Shown here piece by piece: positions 45,449 to 54,490 of a stretch of DNA of 64,000 nt (position 1 is the stretch's first letter; each line of letters begins with the position of its first letter). The translations under genes and the position numbers were made by a program. Source of the DNA: Nocardioides pantholopis (GTDB lineage Bacteria; Actinomycetota; Actinomycetes; Propionibacteriales; Nocardioidaceae); contig NZ_CP033324.1 of the NCBI RefSeq assembly GCF_003710085.1, positions 248,001-312,000 of the forward strand, read 5' to 3'. A model generated the notes under the pieces. The model was not told the origin of the DNA and made no database searches. It saw only the letters and a program-made list of their open reading frames with translations.

Positions 45449-46564
45449 TCAGACCTGGACGCCCGGGGCGAACTTCGGCACCCTGACGACTACACGGGTG
45501 CCCGCACGGGGAGCGGTCTCGACCACCAGGCCGTGCTCGTCGCCGTAGGCGTTGCGCAGCCGGGCGTCGACGTTGCCGAGCCCCACCGAGTCCAGCGCCG
45601 CGTCGCCGGCCAGCGCCCGGCGTACCTTCTCGGGGTCCTCGCCGATCCCGTCGTCCTCGACCTCGATCTCGCACTCCTGGCCGCGGTCGCGGGCGACGAT
45701 GCGGATGTGGCCGCCGCGGTCGCTGCGCTCCAGCCCGTGGCGCACGGCGTTCTCGACCAGCGGCTGGATGCACAGGAACGGCACCGCGACCGGCAGCACC
45801 TCGGGCGCCACGCTCAGCGTCACCTGGAGCCGGTCGCCGAAGCGGGCCTGCTCCAGGAGCAGGTAGCGCTCGACCGAGCGCAGCTCCTCGGCCAGCGTCG
45901 TGTACTCGCCGTGCCGGCGGAAGGAGTAGCGGGTGAAGTCCGCGAACTCCAGCAGCAGCTCGCGGGCCCGGTCGGGGTCGGTACGCACGAAGCTGGCGAT
46001 CGCGCCGAGCGAGTTGTAGATGAAGTGCGGGCTGATCTGGGCCCGCAGGGCCCGCACCTCGGCCTCCATCACCCGGGTCCGCGAGGCGTCGAGCTCGGCG
46101 AGCTCGAGCTGGCCCGAGACCCACTGGGCGACCTCGTCGGTGGCGCGGGCCAGCCCGGCAGTCGGGTACGCCGCGAACGCCTGCAGGGTGCCGACCACGC
46201 GCTCGTCGACGACCAGCGGGGTCGCGATCACCGTGCGCACGTCGCAGCCCGGCTCCAGGCACGGCAGGTCGCCCCGGTCGAAGCTGCGCGCGGCGCCGGC
46301 CTCCACCGTCGCCGCGGCGAGTGCTGGGATCTGCGGGGCGTGGTGCTGGCCGAGCCCGTCCCAGGCGAGCAGGCCGGCGGTGTCGGTGAGGGCCAGCGCG
46401 GGCGTGCCGAGCAGGGCGCGCAGGTGCCGGATCGAGCGCTCCGCGCTCTCCCGGGTCAGCCCGGCCCGCAGTGCCGGGCTCGCCTGGGAGGCGGTGTGGA
46501 GGGTGCGGAACGTGGCCCGGTCAGCCTCGGTGCCCAGGTGTCTCCTGCGCCATCCGCGCCTCAT
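45449..46564 (-). CDS. LytS-type sensor histidine kinase
   Basis: A 371-aa kinase without membrane segments. A GAF-like sensory domain (about 45-165, containing CLEPGCDVRTVIATPLVVDERVVGTLQAF) is followed by the His_kinase domain with the phospho-accepting histidine in ALRAQISPHFIYNSLGAIASFV. A HATPase follows with QPLVENAVRHG, VEDDGIGE and GLGNVDARLRNAYG. The three cysteines (two in CLEPGC) may bind a metal. ATG 46564 is used. The matching LytTR regulator gene is 2 kb downstream, beyond the GT61-type gene. Confidence 0.92.
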   Translation of the reverse strand: MRRGWRRRHLGTEADRATFRTLHTASQASPALRAGLTRESAERSIRHLRALLGTPALALTDTAGLLAWDGLGQHHAPQIPALAAATVEAGAARSFDRGDLPCLEPGCDVRTVIATPLVVDERVVGTLQAFAAYPTAGLARATDEVAQWVSGQLELAELDASRTRVMEAEVRALRAQISPHFIYNSLGAIASFVRTDPDRARELLLEFADFTRYSFRRHGEYTTLAEELRSVERYLLLEQARFGDRLQVTLSVAPEVLPVAVPFLCIQPLVENAVRHGLERSDRGGHIRIVARDRGQECEIEVEDDGIGEDPEKVRRALAGDAALDSVGLGNVDARLRNAYGDEHGLVVETAPRAGTRVVVRVPKFAPGVQV

Positions 46565-46626
46565 GGCGTCATGGTGCTCACAGTTCGGTCCGGCTTGTCG
46601 AGGGGGAGGCGGGGTACCCCGGCCGC

Positions 46627-47091
46627 ATGAGTGACTCCCCACGCGACCCGCACCGCATCGCCGGCTACCTCGGCAGCCTCGGCACCTTCACCACGGGCAT
46701 CGCGGCCACGGTGCTGGTCGCCCGCCGCCGTGGCAAGACCTGGCCGGAGCGGTACGCCGTCACCGACCTGGTGCTCGGTGCGGTCGCGACCCACAAGTTC
46801 GCGCGGGTGCTCACCAAGGAGGGCGTGACCACGCCGCTACGGGCCCCGTTCACGGAGTTCGTCGGGGAGGGCGGCTCGGCCGAGGTCACCGAGAAGCCGA
46901 AGCACGGTGCGGCGCACGTCCCGGGGGAGCTGCTGACCTGCCCGTTCTGCATGGCCCCGTGGATCGCCGCGACGTACACCGCCGGGCTGGCGCTCGCGCC
47001 GGGACCGGCCCGCGCGTGGGCAGCCGTCTTCGGGATGGTCGCCGGCTCGGACTTCCTCCAGCACGTCTACGCGCGCACCCGGGAGGACTGA
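46627..47091 (+). CDS. DUF1360 protein
   Basis: A 154-aa protein with features of the DUF1360 family: YAVTDLVLGAVATHKFARVLTKEGVTTPLRAPFTEF, followed by GELLTCPFCMAPWIA (a CPFCxAPW box) and two membrane segments. Function is unknown; the family is membrane-associated and also occurs in Bacillus spore-related loci. ATG 46627 has no strong ribosome-binding site. Confidence 0.85.
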   Translation: MSDSPRDPHRIAGYLGSLGTFTTGIAATVLVARRRGKTWPERYAVTDLVLGAVATHKFARVLTKEGVTTPLRAPFTEFVGEGGSAEVTEKPKHGAAHVPGELLTCPFCMAPWIAATYTAGLALAPGPARAWAAVFGMVAGSDFLQHVYARTRED

Positions 47092-47121
47092 GCGGAGAGC
47101 CCGCGGTTCCGGCAGGCCGGC

Positions 47122-47991
47122 TCAGCGGAAGTCGATGAGCAGCATGTCGGTGTCGGTGCCGTCGGAGGTCGTCTCCATCGGCGTCGGCTCGTCCAGGCCG
47201 CGCACGGTCTGCGTGGCGGCTGCCGCCTCCGGTGGCCGCGGCGGGGCGAGCGCCTCGTCGCGGACCCGGGCCCGGTAGCAGCGGGCGGTGTAGGGCAGCT
47301 GCATGCCGTCCATGCCACGCCCGTAGTCGTCGTAGAAGGCGAGCACCTCGGCGAGCTTCGCCGCGCGCTCCTCCTCCGCCAGGGTGGCGATCGCCGAGCG
47401 GGAGAGGGCGAGGTCCTGGACGGTGTCCCGGTCCACCCGCTGCCAGTGCTTGAACGTCTCCTCGTCGACGGGCGCGAAGGCGGCGGAGGCGGTCAGGGGC
47501 TCGATCAGGTCCTCGCGCTGGTCCTCGTCGCCGAGGATCCGGGCGAGCCGCCGCACCCACGGGATGCGCAGGTCGGCGAAGTTCCAGACCAGCGCCAGAT
47601 GCCCGCCGGGGCGCAGCACCCGGGTGATCTCCGGCAGCGCCCGCTCGTGGTCGAACCAGTGGTACGCCTGCGCGGACACGACGACGTCCACCGAGCGGTC
47701 CGGGAGGGGCAGCTCCTCCGCGGCGGCCGCCGCGGCCCGGACCCCGGGCACCGACCGCGCGAGCTGGTCGAGCATGGCGGGGTCGGGGTCGGTCGCGTGC
47801 ACGTCGTGACCCAGCGCGACCAGGTGCCCGGTGAGCTTGCCGGTGCCGGCCCCGAGCTCGAGCACCGAGACCGGGCGCTCGCCGGCCAGCCACGCTGCTG
47901 CCTCGCGGGGGTACGCCGGCCGGCCCCGGTCATAGGCCGAGGCCACGGCGCCGAAGGAACGGGCGCGGTCGGGCCGGGAGTGGTCGCTCAT
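47122..47991 (-). CDS. Class I SAM-dependent methyltransferase
   Basis: A 289-aa methyltransferase of the UbiE/SmtA type. Motif I is SVLELGAGTGKLTGHL (about 42-57), with VHATDPDPAMLDQL for the ribose contact and LPDRSVDVVVSAQAYHWFDHERALPEITRVLRPGGHLALVWNF for motifs II-III. The YHWF pattern is typical of small-molecule methyltransferases of this subgroup; the substrate is unknown. The last 50 residues are Ala/Pro-rich. It diverges from the Fic-like gene. Confidence 0.9.
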   Translation of the reverse strand: MSDHSRPDRARSFGAVASAYDRGRPAYPREAAAWLAGERPVSVLELGAGTGKLTGHLVALGHDVHATDPDPAMLDQLARSVPGVRAAAAAAEELPLPDRSVDVVVSAQAYHWFDHERALPEITRVLRPGGHLALVWNFADLRIPWVRRLARILGDEDQREDLIEPLTASAAFAPVDEETFKHWQRVDRDTVQDLALSRSAIATLAEEERAAKLAEVLAFYDDYGRGMDGMQLPYTARCYRARVRDEALAPPRPPEAAAATQTVRGLDEPTPMETTSDGTDTDMLLIDFR

Positions 47992-48026
47992 CGGTCCGAC
48001 CCTAACGCGCAGTAGCGTGACCCGGC

Positions 48027-48755
48027 GTGACCGTCGATCCACTTGCCCGGCTGGTGTCGCTCGAGGGCGTCCCCAGTGCCTTCGCCGCAGCGCGGGACGG
48101 CATCGACGTGATGCTGCGCGACCGCGGCCTGCGGCGTACCTCCCCGGAGACGACAGCCGAGTCGCTGCTCCGCGGCGCCCACGCCAGCGCCGTGCTGGAG
48201 GGCTCCACCGCCACCCTCGCCGAGGTCCGGGCCGGCACCGGCGACGCGGTGGCCGCGGATGCGGTGCGGGTCTCGGCGGCGCTGCTGGCCGAGGTGCCGA
48301 CGCTGCGGCGCTCCCCGCTCCAGGCGCTCGCGCGGGTGCACGCACTGGCGGGCGCCACGTCGCTGCCCGAGGACCGCCTCGGCCGGCCCCGCGACGCGGC
48401 CTCGGCCGAGCGGCTCCAGGAGCTGGCCACGATCCTGACCGCGCCCACGCAGGCGCCGGCCCTGATCGTCGCCGCGGTCCTGCACGCCGAGCTCGCCACG
48501 GCCGCGCCGTTCGCCTCGCACAACGGCATGGTGGCCCGAGCCGCGGAGCGGCTGGTGCTGGTCTCCCGGGCGGTGGACGAGAAGTCGCTGGTGGTGCCCG
48601 AGGCCGGTCACCTGGCGCTGCGCGCGGCGTACGAGTCGAACCTGCGCGGCTACGCCGAGGGCGGGCGGGCCGGCGTCCACGCGTGGCTGCTCTACGCCGC
48701 CGAGGCGTACGCCGCCGGGGCCGAGGCGAGCCCGCTGCGCCGCCCCGCGGAGTAG
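48027..48755 (+). CDS. Fic/DOC-fold protein with a degenerate active site
   Basis: A 242-aa, mostly helical protein. SAVLEGSTATLAEVRAG resembles the inhibitory-helix region of Fic proteins (S/TxxxE/G). The active-site loop, usually HPFxxGNGRxxR, is ATAAPFASHNGMVARA at about residues 163-178. The catalytic His is Ala, and of GNGR only the central NG remains, so AMP transfer is not expected. Proteins of this type, often annotated 'oxidoreductase', occur near the HAD-ssd-tad genes in Streptomyces as well (from memory). GTG 48027 lies 8 bases after a TAGCGT. Confidence 0.75.
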   Translation: MTVDPLARLVSLEGVPSAFAAARDGIDVMLRDRGLRRTSPETTAESLLRGAHASAVLEGSTATLAEVRAGTGDAVAADAVRVSAALLAEVPTLRRSPLQALARVHALAGATSLPEDRLGRPRDAASAERLQELATILTAPTQAPALIVAAVLHAELATAAPFASHNGMVARAAERLVLVSRAVDEKSLVVPEAGHLALRAAYESNLRGYAEGGRAGVHAWLLYAAEAYAAGAEASPLRRPAE

Positions 48756-49025
48756 CCCCGCGGAGTAGGAGGCTGCCCGAACATGCGAGTGGCACCCGCG
48801 TTCTTCACCCGGATGCCACCGCTGACACGCGAAACCATGGCTACCAGGCGTGCAAGGTCAACTACTGCGGCCGGCTTCACCGGCTCGGACAGCGCCCCCA
48901 AGGAGGGTAGATCGCCGCGTGGGTACCGCGGTTCGCGTGTACGTCTGTGGAGTTGTGACTTCTTTTCTACGCCCGTTCGGGGGCGGGGACAAGCCTTGAC
49001 TTTCGGGCCCGCCAGGGGGCGGTGC
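48756..49025. other. 270-bp convergent intergenic region, no clear gene
   Basis: No conserved gene is seen. AGGAGG at 48901-48906 and a GTG at 48919 open a frame of 26 codons (MGTAVRVYVCGVVTSFLRPF and on) ending at 48999. Within it GGAGTTGTGAC at 48949-48959 matches 11 bases of the second unit of the 21-bp repeat array at 28.97 kb. Short GC-rich inverted repeats near 48970-49015 may serve as terminators for the two converging genes. Confidence 0.4.
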
Positions 49026-49823
49026 TCAGGCCTCGAGCCGGCGCTTGCGGGCGCTGGCCCAGAGCATGCCGCCGACCGCCACGGCCCCGCCGACGGCGAG
49101 CGCCGCGAGCGTGGGCCGGCCCGCCGGGAGGACCCGGCTGCGCAGGGCGATGGGGCGGTTGAAGACCAGGACCGGCCAGCCCTTCGCAGCGGCGAGGCGA
49201 CGCAGGTCGCGGTCCGGGTTCACGGCGTAGGGGTGCCCGACTGCCCCGAGCATCGGGGCGTCCGTGACCGAGTCGCTGTAGGCGTAGCACTCGGCGAGGT
49301 CGTAGCCGGCCTCGTCGGCCAGCTCGCGGATCGCGCGGGCCTTCTCCTCGGCGTAGGCGTAGAACGCGATGCCGCCGGTGTAGCGGCCGTCCTCGACCTC
49401 CATGCGGGTCGCGATGACCCGGTCCGCGCCGAGCATCGCGCCGATCGGCTCGACCACCTCGCTTCCGGACGCCGAGACGATGACGACGTCGCGGCCGGCG
49501 AGCCGGTGCTCCTCGATCAGCGAGACCGCCTCGTCGTAGACCAGCGGGTCGACGATGTGGTGCAGGGTCTCGGCGACGATCTCCTTGACGGTGGCCACGT
49601 CCCAGCCGGCGCACAGCTGTGACATGAACTGGCGCATCTTCTCCATCTGGTCGTGGTCCGCGCCGCCGACCAGGTAGACGAACTGGGCGTACGTCGAGCG
49701 CAGCACCGCGCGGCGAGAGATCAGGCCGCCGGCCTGGAAGGGCCGGCTGAACGCCAGCGTGCTCGATTTCGCGATGATCGTCTTGTCGAGGTCGAAGAAG
49801 GCCGCAGTGGGGCGGGACGCCAT
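49026..49823 (-). CDS. HAD-IB family phosphatase (SerB-like, membrane-anchored)
   Basis: A 265-aa haloacid-dehalogenase-type enzyme. Motif I is AFFDLDKTIIAKSS (nucleophile and acid Asp), motif II SAS in DVVIVSASGSE and motif III SDSVTDAPMLGAVG. A Lys (EEKARAIREL) completes the site. The C-terminus has a hydrophobic segment (TLAALAVGGAVAVGGMLWA) followed by basic residues, anchoring it to the membrane. It corresponds to Rv3661 (SerB1), upstream of ssd. The substrate, a phosphomonoester or phosphoserine-like compound, is not proven. Confidence 0.9.
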   Translation of the reverse strand: MASRPTAAFFDLDKTIIAKSSTLAFSRPFQAGGLISRRAVLRSTYAQFVYLVGGADHDQMEKMRQFMSQLCAGWDVATVKEIVAETLHHIVDPLVYDEAVSLIEEHRLAGRDVVIVSASGSEVVEPIGAMLGADRVIATRMEVEDGRYTGGIAFYAYAEEKARAIRELADEAGYDLAECYAYSDSVTDAPMLGAVGHPYAVNPDRDLRRLAAAKGWPVLVFNRPIALRSRVLPAGRPTLAALAVGGAVAVGGMLWASARKRRLEA

Positions 49824-49866
49824 GGGGACATCGTAGGTGGCGAGCCGGTGACCCCGACCAGGTTCC

Positions 49867-49902
49867 GTCCACAGGGCCGCGCGGGGCGGCCCTCGTCCAC
49901 AG
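49867..49902. repeat. Two GTCCACAG repeats framing a hairpin, upstream of ssd
   Basis: GTCCACAG at 49867-49874 and 49895-49902, 28 bp apart, flank the inverted repeat AGGGCCGC-GCGGG-GCGGCCCT (49873-49893). They resemble the actinobacterial DnaA-box core (TTGTCCACA) at 7 of 9 positions. They lie in the divergent region between the HAD gene and the ssd-tad operon. Confidence 0.45.
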
Positions 49903-49952
49903 CCCGGGGCCCGGCGTCCGGCCGGCGTCTCCGGGGCCGGGAGCCTGCTGCC

Positions 49953-50999
49953 ATGCGCACGCCCCTCCTCATCACCGCCGACGAGTCGCTCCTCGACGAG
50001 CTGCTCCGCCTGGCTGCGGCCGCCGGGGTCACCCCGGACGTCGCCCACGACGCCGCGGCCGCCCTGCGGGGCTGGGCGGCGGCGCCCCTGGTCCTGCTCG
50101 GCGCCGACCTCGCGGCCCCGGTGGCCCGGCTCGCGCCGGGCCGGCGCCCGGGGGTGCACGTGGTCGCCTGGGGCGAGTCCCCCGACGAGCTGTTCCGGCT
50201 GGCCCTCGCGGTCGGTGCGGAGAACGTCGCCGAGCTGCCCCGCTCCGACGGCTGGCTCACCGACCTGCTCACCGACCTGGGAGACAGCGGCCGGGCGCGA
50301 GGCTTCACGGTGGGGGTCCTGGGTGGCTCCGGCGGCGCCGGGGCGACGACGTTCGCGTGCGCGCTCGGTCAGGTCGCGGCCCGGTCCGGGCCGGCGGTGG
50401 TGATCGACGCCGACCCGCTCGGTCCCGGCGTGGACCGGGTGCTCGGCCTCGAGGGCGAGGAGGGGGTCCGCTGGGACGCGCTGTGCCAGACCACCGGGCG
50501 GCTGGGCGCCCGGTCGCTGCGCGACGCGCTGCCCCGGCGCGGCGACCTCGGAGCCCTCACCTGGTACGCCGGAGCCAGCGAGCCGCTGCCGGCGGACGCC
50601 GTCCGGGAGGTGCTCTCGGCGGCCCAGCGTGGCCACGACGTCGTCGTCGTGGACCTGCCCCGGGCGGCGGACCCCGTGGTCGAGGAGGTGACGGCCCGGT
50701 GCGACCTGGTGCTCGTGGTGGTCACGCCCGGCCTGGCCGGTCTCGCGTCCGCCGCCCGGCTGTGCGCCCGCCTTCCGGACCGCAGCGGGGTCCGGCTGGT
50801 GGTCCGGGGCCCGGCGCCGGACCCCCGTGAGGTCGCCCGGCTGACCGGGGTGGGGGTCCTGGTGACGATGGCGGACCAGCGCGGTCTGGCGGAGTCGATC
50901 GGGCTCGGCCTGGGGCCGGTGCGGTCGCGGCGCGGCCCGTTGGCCCGGGCCGTCGGCGAGGTGCTCGCGCGGGTCGCGGTGAGCCGGGCCGCCGCGTGA
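49953..50999 (+). CDS. ssd: Septum-site-determining protein Ssd, CpaE/MinD-like
   Basis: A 348-aa ParA/MinD-superfamily protein. A receiver-like N-terminal domain (about 1-110) is followed by an ATPase-like domain with the P-loop position GVLGGSGGAGATTFACALGQV at about 116-136. Both lysines of the deviant Walker A are missing (Ser, then Ala). Other elements are VVIDADPLGPGVDRVLG and VVVVDLPRAADPVVEEV. Proteins of this group sit at the head of actinobacterial tad loci and affect septum formation in mycobacteria. It overlaps cpaF by 4 nt. Confidence 0.88.
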   Translation: MRTPLLITADESLLDELLRLAAAAGVTPDVAHDAAAALRGWAAAPLVLLGADLAAPVARLAPGRRPGVHVVAWGESPDELFRLALAVGAENVAELPRSDGWLTDLLTDLGDSGRARGFTVGVLGGSGGAGATTFACALGQVAARSGPAVVIDADPLGPGVDRVLGLEGEEGVRWDALCQTTGRLGARSLRDALPRRGDLGALTWYAGASEPLPADAVREVLSAAQRGHDVVVVDLPRAADPVVEEVTARCDLVLVVVTPGLAGLASAARLCARLPDRSGVRLVVRGPAPDPREVARLTGVGVLVTMADQRGLAESIGLGLGPVRSRRGPLARAVGEVLARVAVSRAAA

Positions 51000-52180
51000 G
51001 CGCCACCACGGACCCGGCCCCGGGGCTGCCGGCCGGCACGCTCGACGCCGTCCGCGACCGCCTCGCCGCCCATCCGGGCCCGGTGACCCCGCACCGGGTG
51101 GCCGAGGCGCTGCGGGAGGCGGGCCGCCCGGTGGGCGACGCCACGGTGCTGGCCGTCTACGAGTCGCTGCGCCGCGACATCGTCGGCGCGGGTCCGCTGG
51201 AGCCGCTGCTGCGGCTGCCGGACGTGACCGACGTCCTGGTCAACGGGCCCGAGGAGGTCTATCTCGACCGCGGCCGCGGCCTGGAGCGCACCGGGACGAC
51301 GTTTCCCGACGAGGCCGCGGTCCGCCGCCTCGCCCAGCGCCTGGCGGCCGCTGCCGGCCGACGCCTCGACGACGCCGCCCCGCACGCCGACCTGCGACTC
51401 GCCGACGGCACCCGCTTCCACGCGGTGCTGGCCCCGGTCTCCCGGCCCGGAACGGCCCTGTCCCTGCGGGTGCCCCGGCGCCAGCACTTCTCGCTGGCCG
51501 ACCTGGTCGCCGCCGGCGGGCTGAGCCGCGAGGGCGCCCGCCTGCTCGAGGCGGTGCTGGCCGCGCGCCTGGCCTTCCTGGTGAGCGGCGGCACCGGCAG
51601 CGGCAAGACCACCCTGCTCTCGGCACTGCTGTCCGCGGTGCCCGCGACGGAGCGGCTGGTCGTGGTCGAGGACGCCTCCGAGCTGCGGCCGGAGCACCCG
51701 CACGTCGTCGGCCTGGAGGGGCGGCCGCCCAACATCGAGGGCGCCGGCGCCATCGACGTGCGCACGCTGGTCCGGCAGGCGCTGCGGATGCGTCCGGACC
51801 GGCTCGTGGTGGGTGAGGTGCGCGGTGCGGAGGTGGTGGACCTGCTCGCGGCGCTCAACACCGGCCACGAGGGCGGCTGCGGGACCTTGCACGCCAACTC
51901 CGCGGCCGACGTGCCGGCGCGGGTCGAGGCGCTGGCGCTGGCCGCCGGGCTCGACCGGGCCGCCGCTCACAGCCAGCTCGCGTCCGGGGTGGACCTGGTG
52001 CTGCACGTGGTGCGGGGCCGCGACGGCGCCCGCCGGCTCCGGGAGGTCGCGGCCCCGGAGCGGGAGCCGACCGGCCTGGTCCGGATGGTCACGGCCGTCG
52101 AGTTCGACTCCGCCGGCCGCAGCCGCACCGGTCCCGCGGCCGACCGGCTGGACGCGCTGCTGGACCGGCGAGCCGGATGA
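50996..52180 (+). CDS. TadA/CpaF-type secretion ATPase
   Basis: A 394-aa type II/IV secretion ATPase that powers Flp pilus assembly. Walker A is [17 protein letters not shown] at about 196-212. Asp box residues lie in [17 protein letters not shown], Walker B in [19 protein letters not shown] and the His box in [25 protein letters not shown]. The N-terminal part ([28 protein letters not shown]) is typical of CpaF. GTG 50996 overlaps ssd by 4 nt and the next gene overlaps by 4 nt. Confidence 0.94.
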   Translation: MSATTDPAPGLPAGTLDAVRDRLAAHPGPVTPHRVAEALREAGRPVGDATVLAVYESLRRDIVGAGPLEPLLRLPDVTDVLVNGPEEVYLDRGRGLERTGTTFPDEAAVRRLAQRLAAAAGRRLDDAAPHADLRLADGTRFHAVLAPVSRPGTALSLRVPRRQHFSLADLVAAGGLSREGARLLEAVLAARLAFLVSGGTGSGKTTLLSALLSAVPATERLVVVEDASELRPEHPHVVGLEGRPPNIEGAGAIDVRTLVRQALRMRPDRLVVGEVRGAEVVDLLAALNTGHEGGCGTLHANSAADVPARVEALALAAGLDRAAAHSQLASGVDLVLHVVRGRDGARRLREVAAPEREPTGLVRMVTAVEFDSAGRSRTGPAADRLDALLDRRAG

Positions 52181-53010
52181 GCCCGGTCGGCATGACCGAG
52201 AGCATGACCCAGAGCATGGCCGGGAGAATGGCCGAGCCCGCCGCGCTGGTCGCGGCCGTTTGCGCGGCGGGAGCCGTGCTCCTGATGTTCCCGTCGAGCC
52301 GGTCGGGACCTCGCCGTCGCCTGCCCGGGGCAGGCCCGCCCGTGCTGGTCGGTGCCGTCGGGGCGGTGCTGGTACTGGGCGATGCGACCGGTCAGCGGGC
52401 CGCCCTCGTCCTGGTGGCCGCGGGAGCGCTGGCCGGCGCCCTGGCGCTGTGGCGTCAGCGTGCCGCCCGGATGGAGGCCGAGCACGTCGGCGGCCGGGTG
52501 CTGGAGACCTGCGAGCAGCTCGCGGCCGAGCTCTCGGTGGGCCAGCCGCCCGGGCTCGCGCTGCGGCGCGCCGCCGCGCTGTGGCCGCCCGTGCGGCCCG
52601 CGGCCGAGGCGTTCCGGGTGGGCGCGGACGTGCCCGACGCACTGCGGCAGACGGCGCGAGCGCCGGGGGCGGGGGACCTGCGACTGGTGGCGGCCGCCTG
52701 GCAGGTCTCGCACCGCACCGGGCAGGGGCTCGCGGAGGCGGTCGACCGGGTGGCGGTCGAGCTCCGCGCCGCCCGCGCCACCCGGCGCGTCGTCGCCGGT
52801 GAGCTGGCCTCGGCCCGGGCCACCGCCCGCCTGGTGGCCGGCCTGCCGGTACTGGCGCTGGCCATGGGCTCGGGGGCCGGAGGCGACCCCTGGGGGTTCC
52901 TGCTCGGCTCGCCGGCCGGGCTGGCCTGCCTCGCCGGCGGCGCCGGGTTCGCACTCACCGGGCTGGCCTGGATCGAGGCGATCGCCCGCGACGTGGACCG
53001 CGCCCGGTGA
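52177..53010 (+). CDS. TadB-type inner-membrane protein (T2SS F family)
   Basis: A 277-aa membrane platform protein for pilus assembly. Three hydrophobic segments precede the T2SSF domain (about 100-200: [80 protein letters not shown]). Two more follow. The N-terminus is odd: four 12-bp repeats each carrying an ATG (52192, 52204, 52216, 52228) follow the first ATG at 52177, so the exact start is open. Confidence 0.87.
   Translation: MSPVGMTESMTQSMAGRMAEPAALVAAVCAAGAVLLMFPSSRSGPRRRLPGAGPPVLVGAVGAVLVLGDATGQRAALVLVAAGALAGALALWRQRAARMEAEHVGGRVLETCEQLAAELSVGQPPGLALRRAAALWPPVRPAAEAFRVGADVPDALRQTARAPGAGDLRLVAAAWQVSHRTGQGLAEAVDRVAVELRAARATRRVVAGELASARATARLVAGLPVLALAMGSGAGGDPWGFLLGSPAGLACLAGGAGFALTGLAWIEAIARDVDRAR
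52192..52239 (+). repeat. Four 12-bp in-frame repeats, each with an ATG
   Basis: ATGACCGAGAGC, ATGACCCAGAGC, ATGGCCGGGAGA and ATGGCCGAGCCC begin at 52192, 52204, 52216 and 52228. The repeat encodes M[TA][EQG][SR] units at the start of the TadB-like protein and gives several possible initiation codons. Confidence 0.75.
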
Positions 53011-53774
53011 GCCCGGGCGCCGCGCTCGTCCTGGCCGCCCTCGCGGCCGGGGGAGCGCTGGCCCTGGCCCTGCCCGGCCGATCGGGCGACCTGCCGCCCC
53101 GCGCCTTCCCGCCGGGTCCCGCCGGAGCCACGGGCTCTGCGGGGCACGGGGCCCGCCGTGGCGACGACCAGGGCTGGATGCTGCGCTACCGCCCGCTGTG
53201 GTCGGCGCTCGCCGGCCTCGGCGCGCTCACCTTCCTCGGCGGCCCGGCGGGGGTGGTGGCGGCTCCGGTGACCGGGGCGGTGGTCTGGGTGGCGGTCGGC
53301 CGCGCCGAGCCACCGGCGCAGCGTCGCCGTCGGGAGGCGGTCCGCGCGGACCTGCCGCACGTGGTCGGTCTGCTCGCTGCCGCGCTGCGCGCCGGCACCG
53401 CGCCGGGGGCTGCGGTCGCCGCCGTCGGCGCGGCCCTGCCCGGCGCCGCCGCGGACCGGCTCGCGCCCGTGGCGGCCCGGCTCGCGGTGGGGGTCGATCC
53501 GGGCCAGGTCTGGGCCGAGCTGGCCGAGGACCCGGTCCTGGCACCGCTCGGCCGGACCATGGCCCGGGCCCAGGCGACCGGAGCTCCGGTGGTCCGCTCC
53601 GTGGAACGGCTGGCCGAGGAGCTGGCGCAGACGGCCCGGGCCGACGTCGAGGACCGGGCCCGCGCCGTCGGCGTCCGGGCCGCGCTGCCGCTGGGGCTGT
53701 GCCTGCTGCCCGCCTTCGTGCTCGTGGGGATCGTGCCGCTGGTCGCCGGGATGCTCGGCACCCTCGGCCTGTGA
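53007..53774 (+). CDS. TadC-type inner-membrane protein (T2SS F family)
   Basis: A 255-aa partner of the TadB-like protein. An N-terminal hydrophobic segment, a second pair ([34 protein letters not shown]), a helical T2SSF domain ([86 protein letters not shown]) and a last membrane segment are visible. GTG 53007 overlaps the previous stop by 4 nt. Confidence 0.88.
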   Translation: MSPGAALVLAALAAGGALALALPGRSGDLPPRAFPPGPAGATGSAGHGARRGDDQGWMLRYRPLWSALAGLGALTFLGGPAGVVAAPVTGAVVWVAVGRAEPPAQRRRREAVRADLPHVVGLLAAALRAGTAPGAAVAAVGAALPGAAADRLAPVAARLAVGVDPGQVWAELAEDPVLAPLGRTMARAQATGAPVVRSVERLAEELAQTARADVEDRARAVGVRAALPLGLCLLPAFVLVGIVPLVAGMLGTLGL

Positions 53775-53921
53775 CCGGGCGGCTCGGGCCGCCAACCGTC
53801 CACCGCCCGGCCCTCCGCGCCGGCCCTCCACAGCGGCGCCCCAGCACCGGGCCCGGCGTCGCCGCCGCGGCCGAGTGTGGTCCCGGTGGCCACGCCCGTG
53901 GCCGGAGAAGGAGAAGATCCG

Positions 53922-54125
53922 ATGACCCACATCCCCACCCCGCCGATCCCGCTGCCCCGCTCGGGCCGCGACGAGCGCGGCATCACGACAGCCGAGTACG
54001 CCGTGGGCACGGCCGCCGGCGCCGGCCTGGCCGGCCTGCTCTACAAGCTGCTCACCGGCGGCTTCGGTGACAAGCTGCTCAAGTCGCTGTTCGACCACGT
54101 CCTCGGCCTGCTGGGCATCGGGTGA
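53922..54125 (+). CDS. Flp-type pilin (DUF4244)
   Basis: A 67-aa pilin. The class III signal is short and ends RDERG, followed by ITTAEYAVGTAAGAGLAGLLYKLLTG: Gly at -1, Glu at +5 and Tyr at +6 of the mature chain, as in Flp pilins. The hydrophobic helix is about 20 residues long. ATG 53922 has AAGGAGAAG close upstream. The 147-bp gap before it, larger than all other gaps of the operon, suggests it could have its own promoter. The TadE gene overlaps by 4 nt. Confidence 0.9.
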   Translation: MTHIPTPPIPLPRSGRDERGITTAEYAVGTAAGAGLAGLLYKLLTGGFGDKLLKSLFDHVLGLLGIG

Positions 54126-54490
54126 GTGGCGGCCGTCCGCGCGGGGAGCGGGGGGCGGCGACCGCCGAGCTGGCGCTGGTGCTGCCGCTGCTGGTCGCGG
54201 TCACGATCGGCCTGGTCTGGCTGCTCGCGGTCGGCGCAGCGCAGGTCCGGGTCGTCGACGCCGCCCGCGAGACCGCGCGGGCGGCGGCCCGCGGCGACGC
54301 CGACGCCGCGGCGATCGCCCGCGGGCAGGGGGTGGCGCCGCCCGGATCCCGGATCACCCTGGCGCGGGGACCGGAGGAGGTCCGGGCCACCGCCAGCGGG
54401 CGGGTCCGCGGCCCGGGCGGGCTGTTCGCCTTCCTGCCCGGCGTGACCGTGCGGTCCGAGGCGGTGGCGGCGGCCGAGGACCTGCCGTGA
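54122..54490 (+). CDS. TadE-family pseudopilin
   Basis: A 122-aa protein with the prepilin-like N-terminus GERGAATAELALVLPLLVAVTIGLVWLLAVGAAQVRVVDAARETARAAARG: Gly at -1, Glu at +5 and the TadE helix. The GTG start overlaps the pilin stop by 4 nt. It corresponds to Rv3655c-type proteins. Minor pseudopilin for Flp assembly is the likely role. Confidence 0.9.
   Translation: MSGGRPRGERGAATAELALVLPLLVAVTIGLVWLLAVGAAQVRVVDAARETARAAARGDADAAAIARGQGVAPPGSRITLARGPEEVRATASGRVRGPGGLFAFLPGVTVRSEAVAAAEDLP

Noticed and set aside
49867..49902. A replication origin at the DnaA-box-like pair
   Set aside because: Only two 7-of-9 matches and no dnaA/dnaN genes or AT-rich segment nearby.
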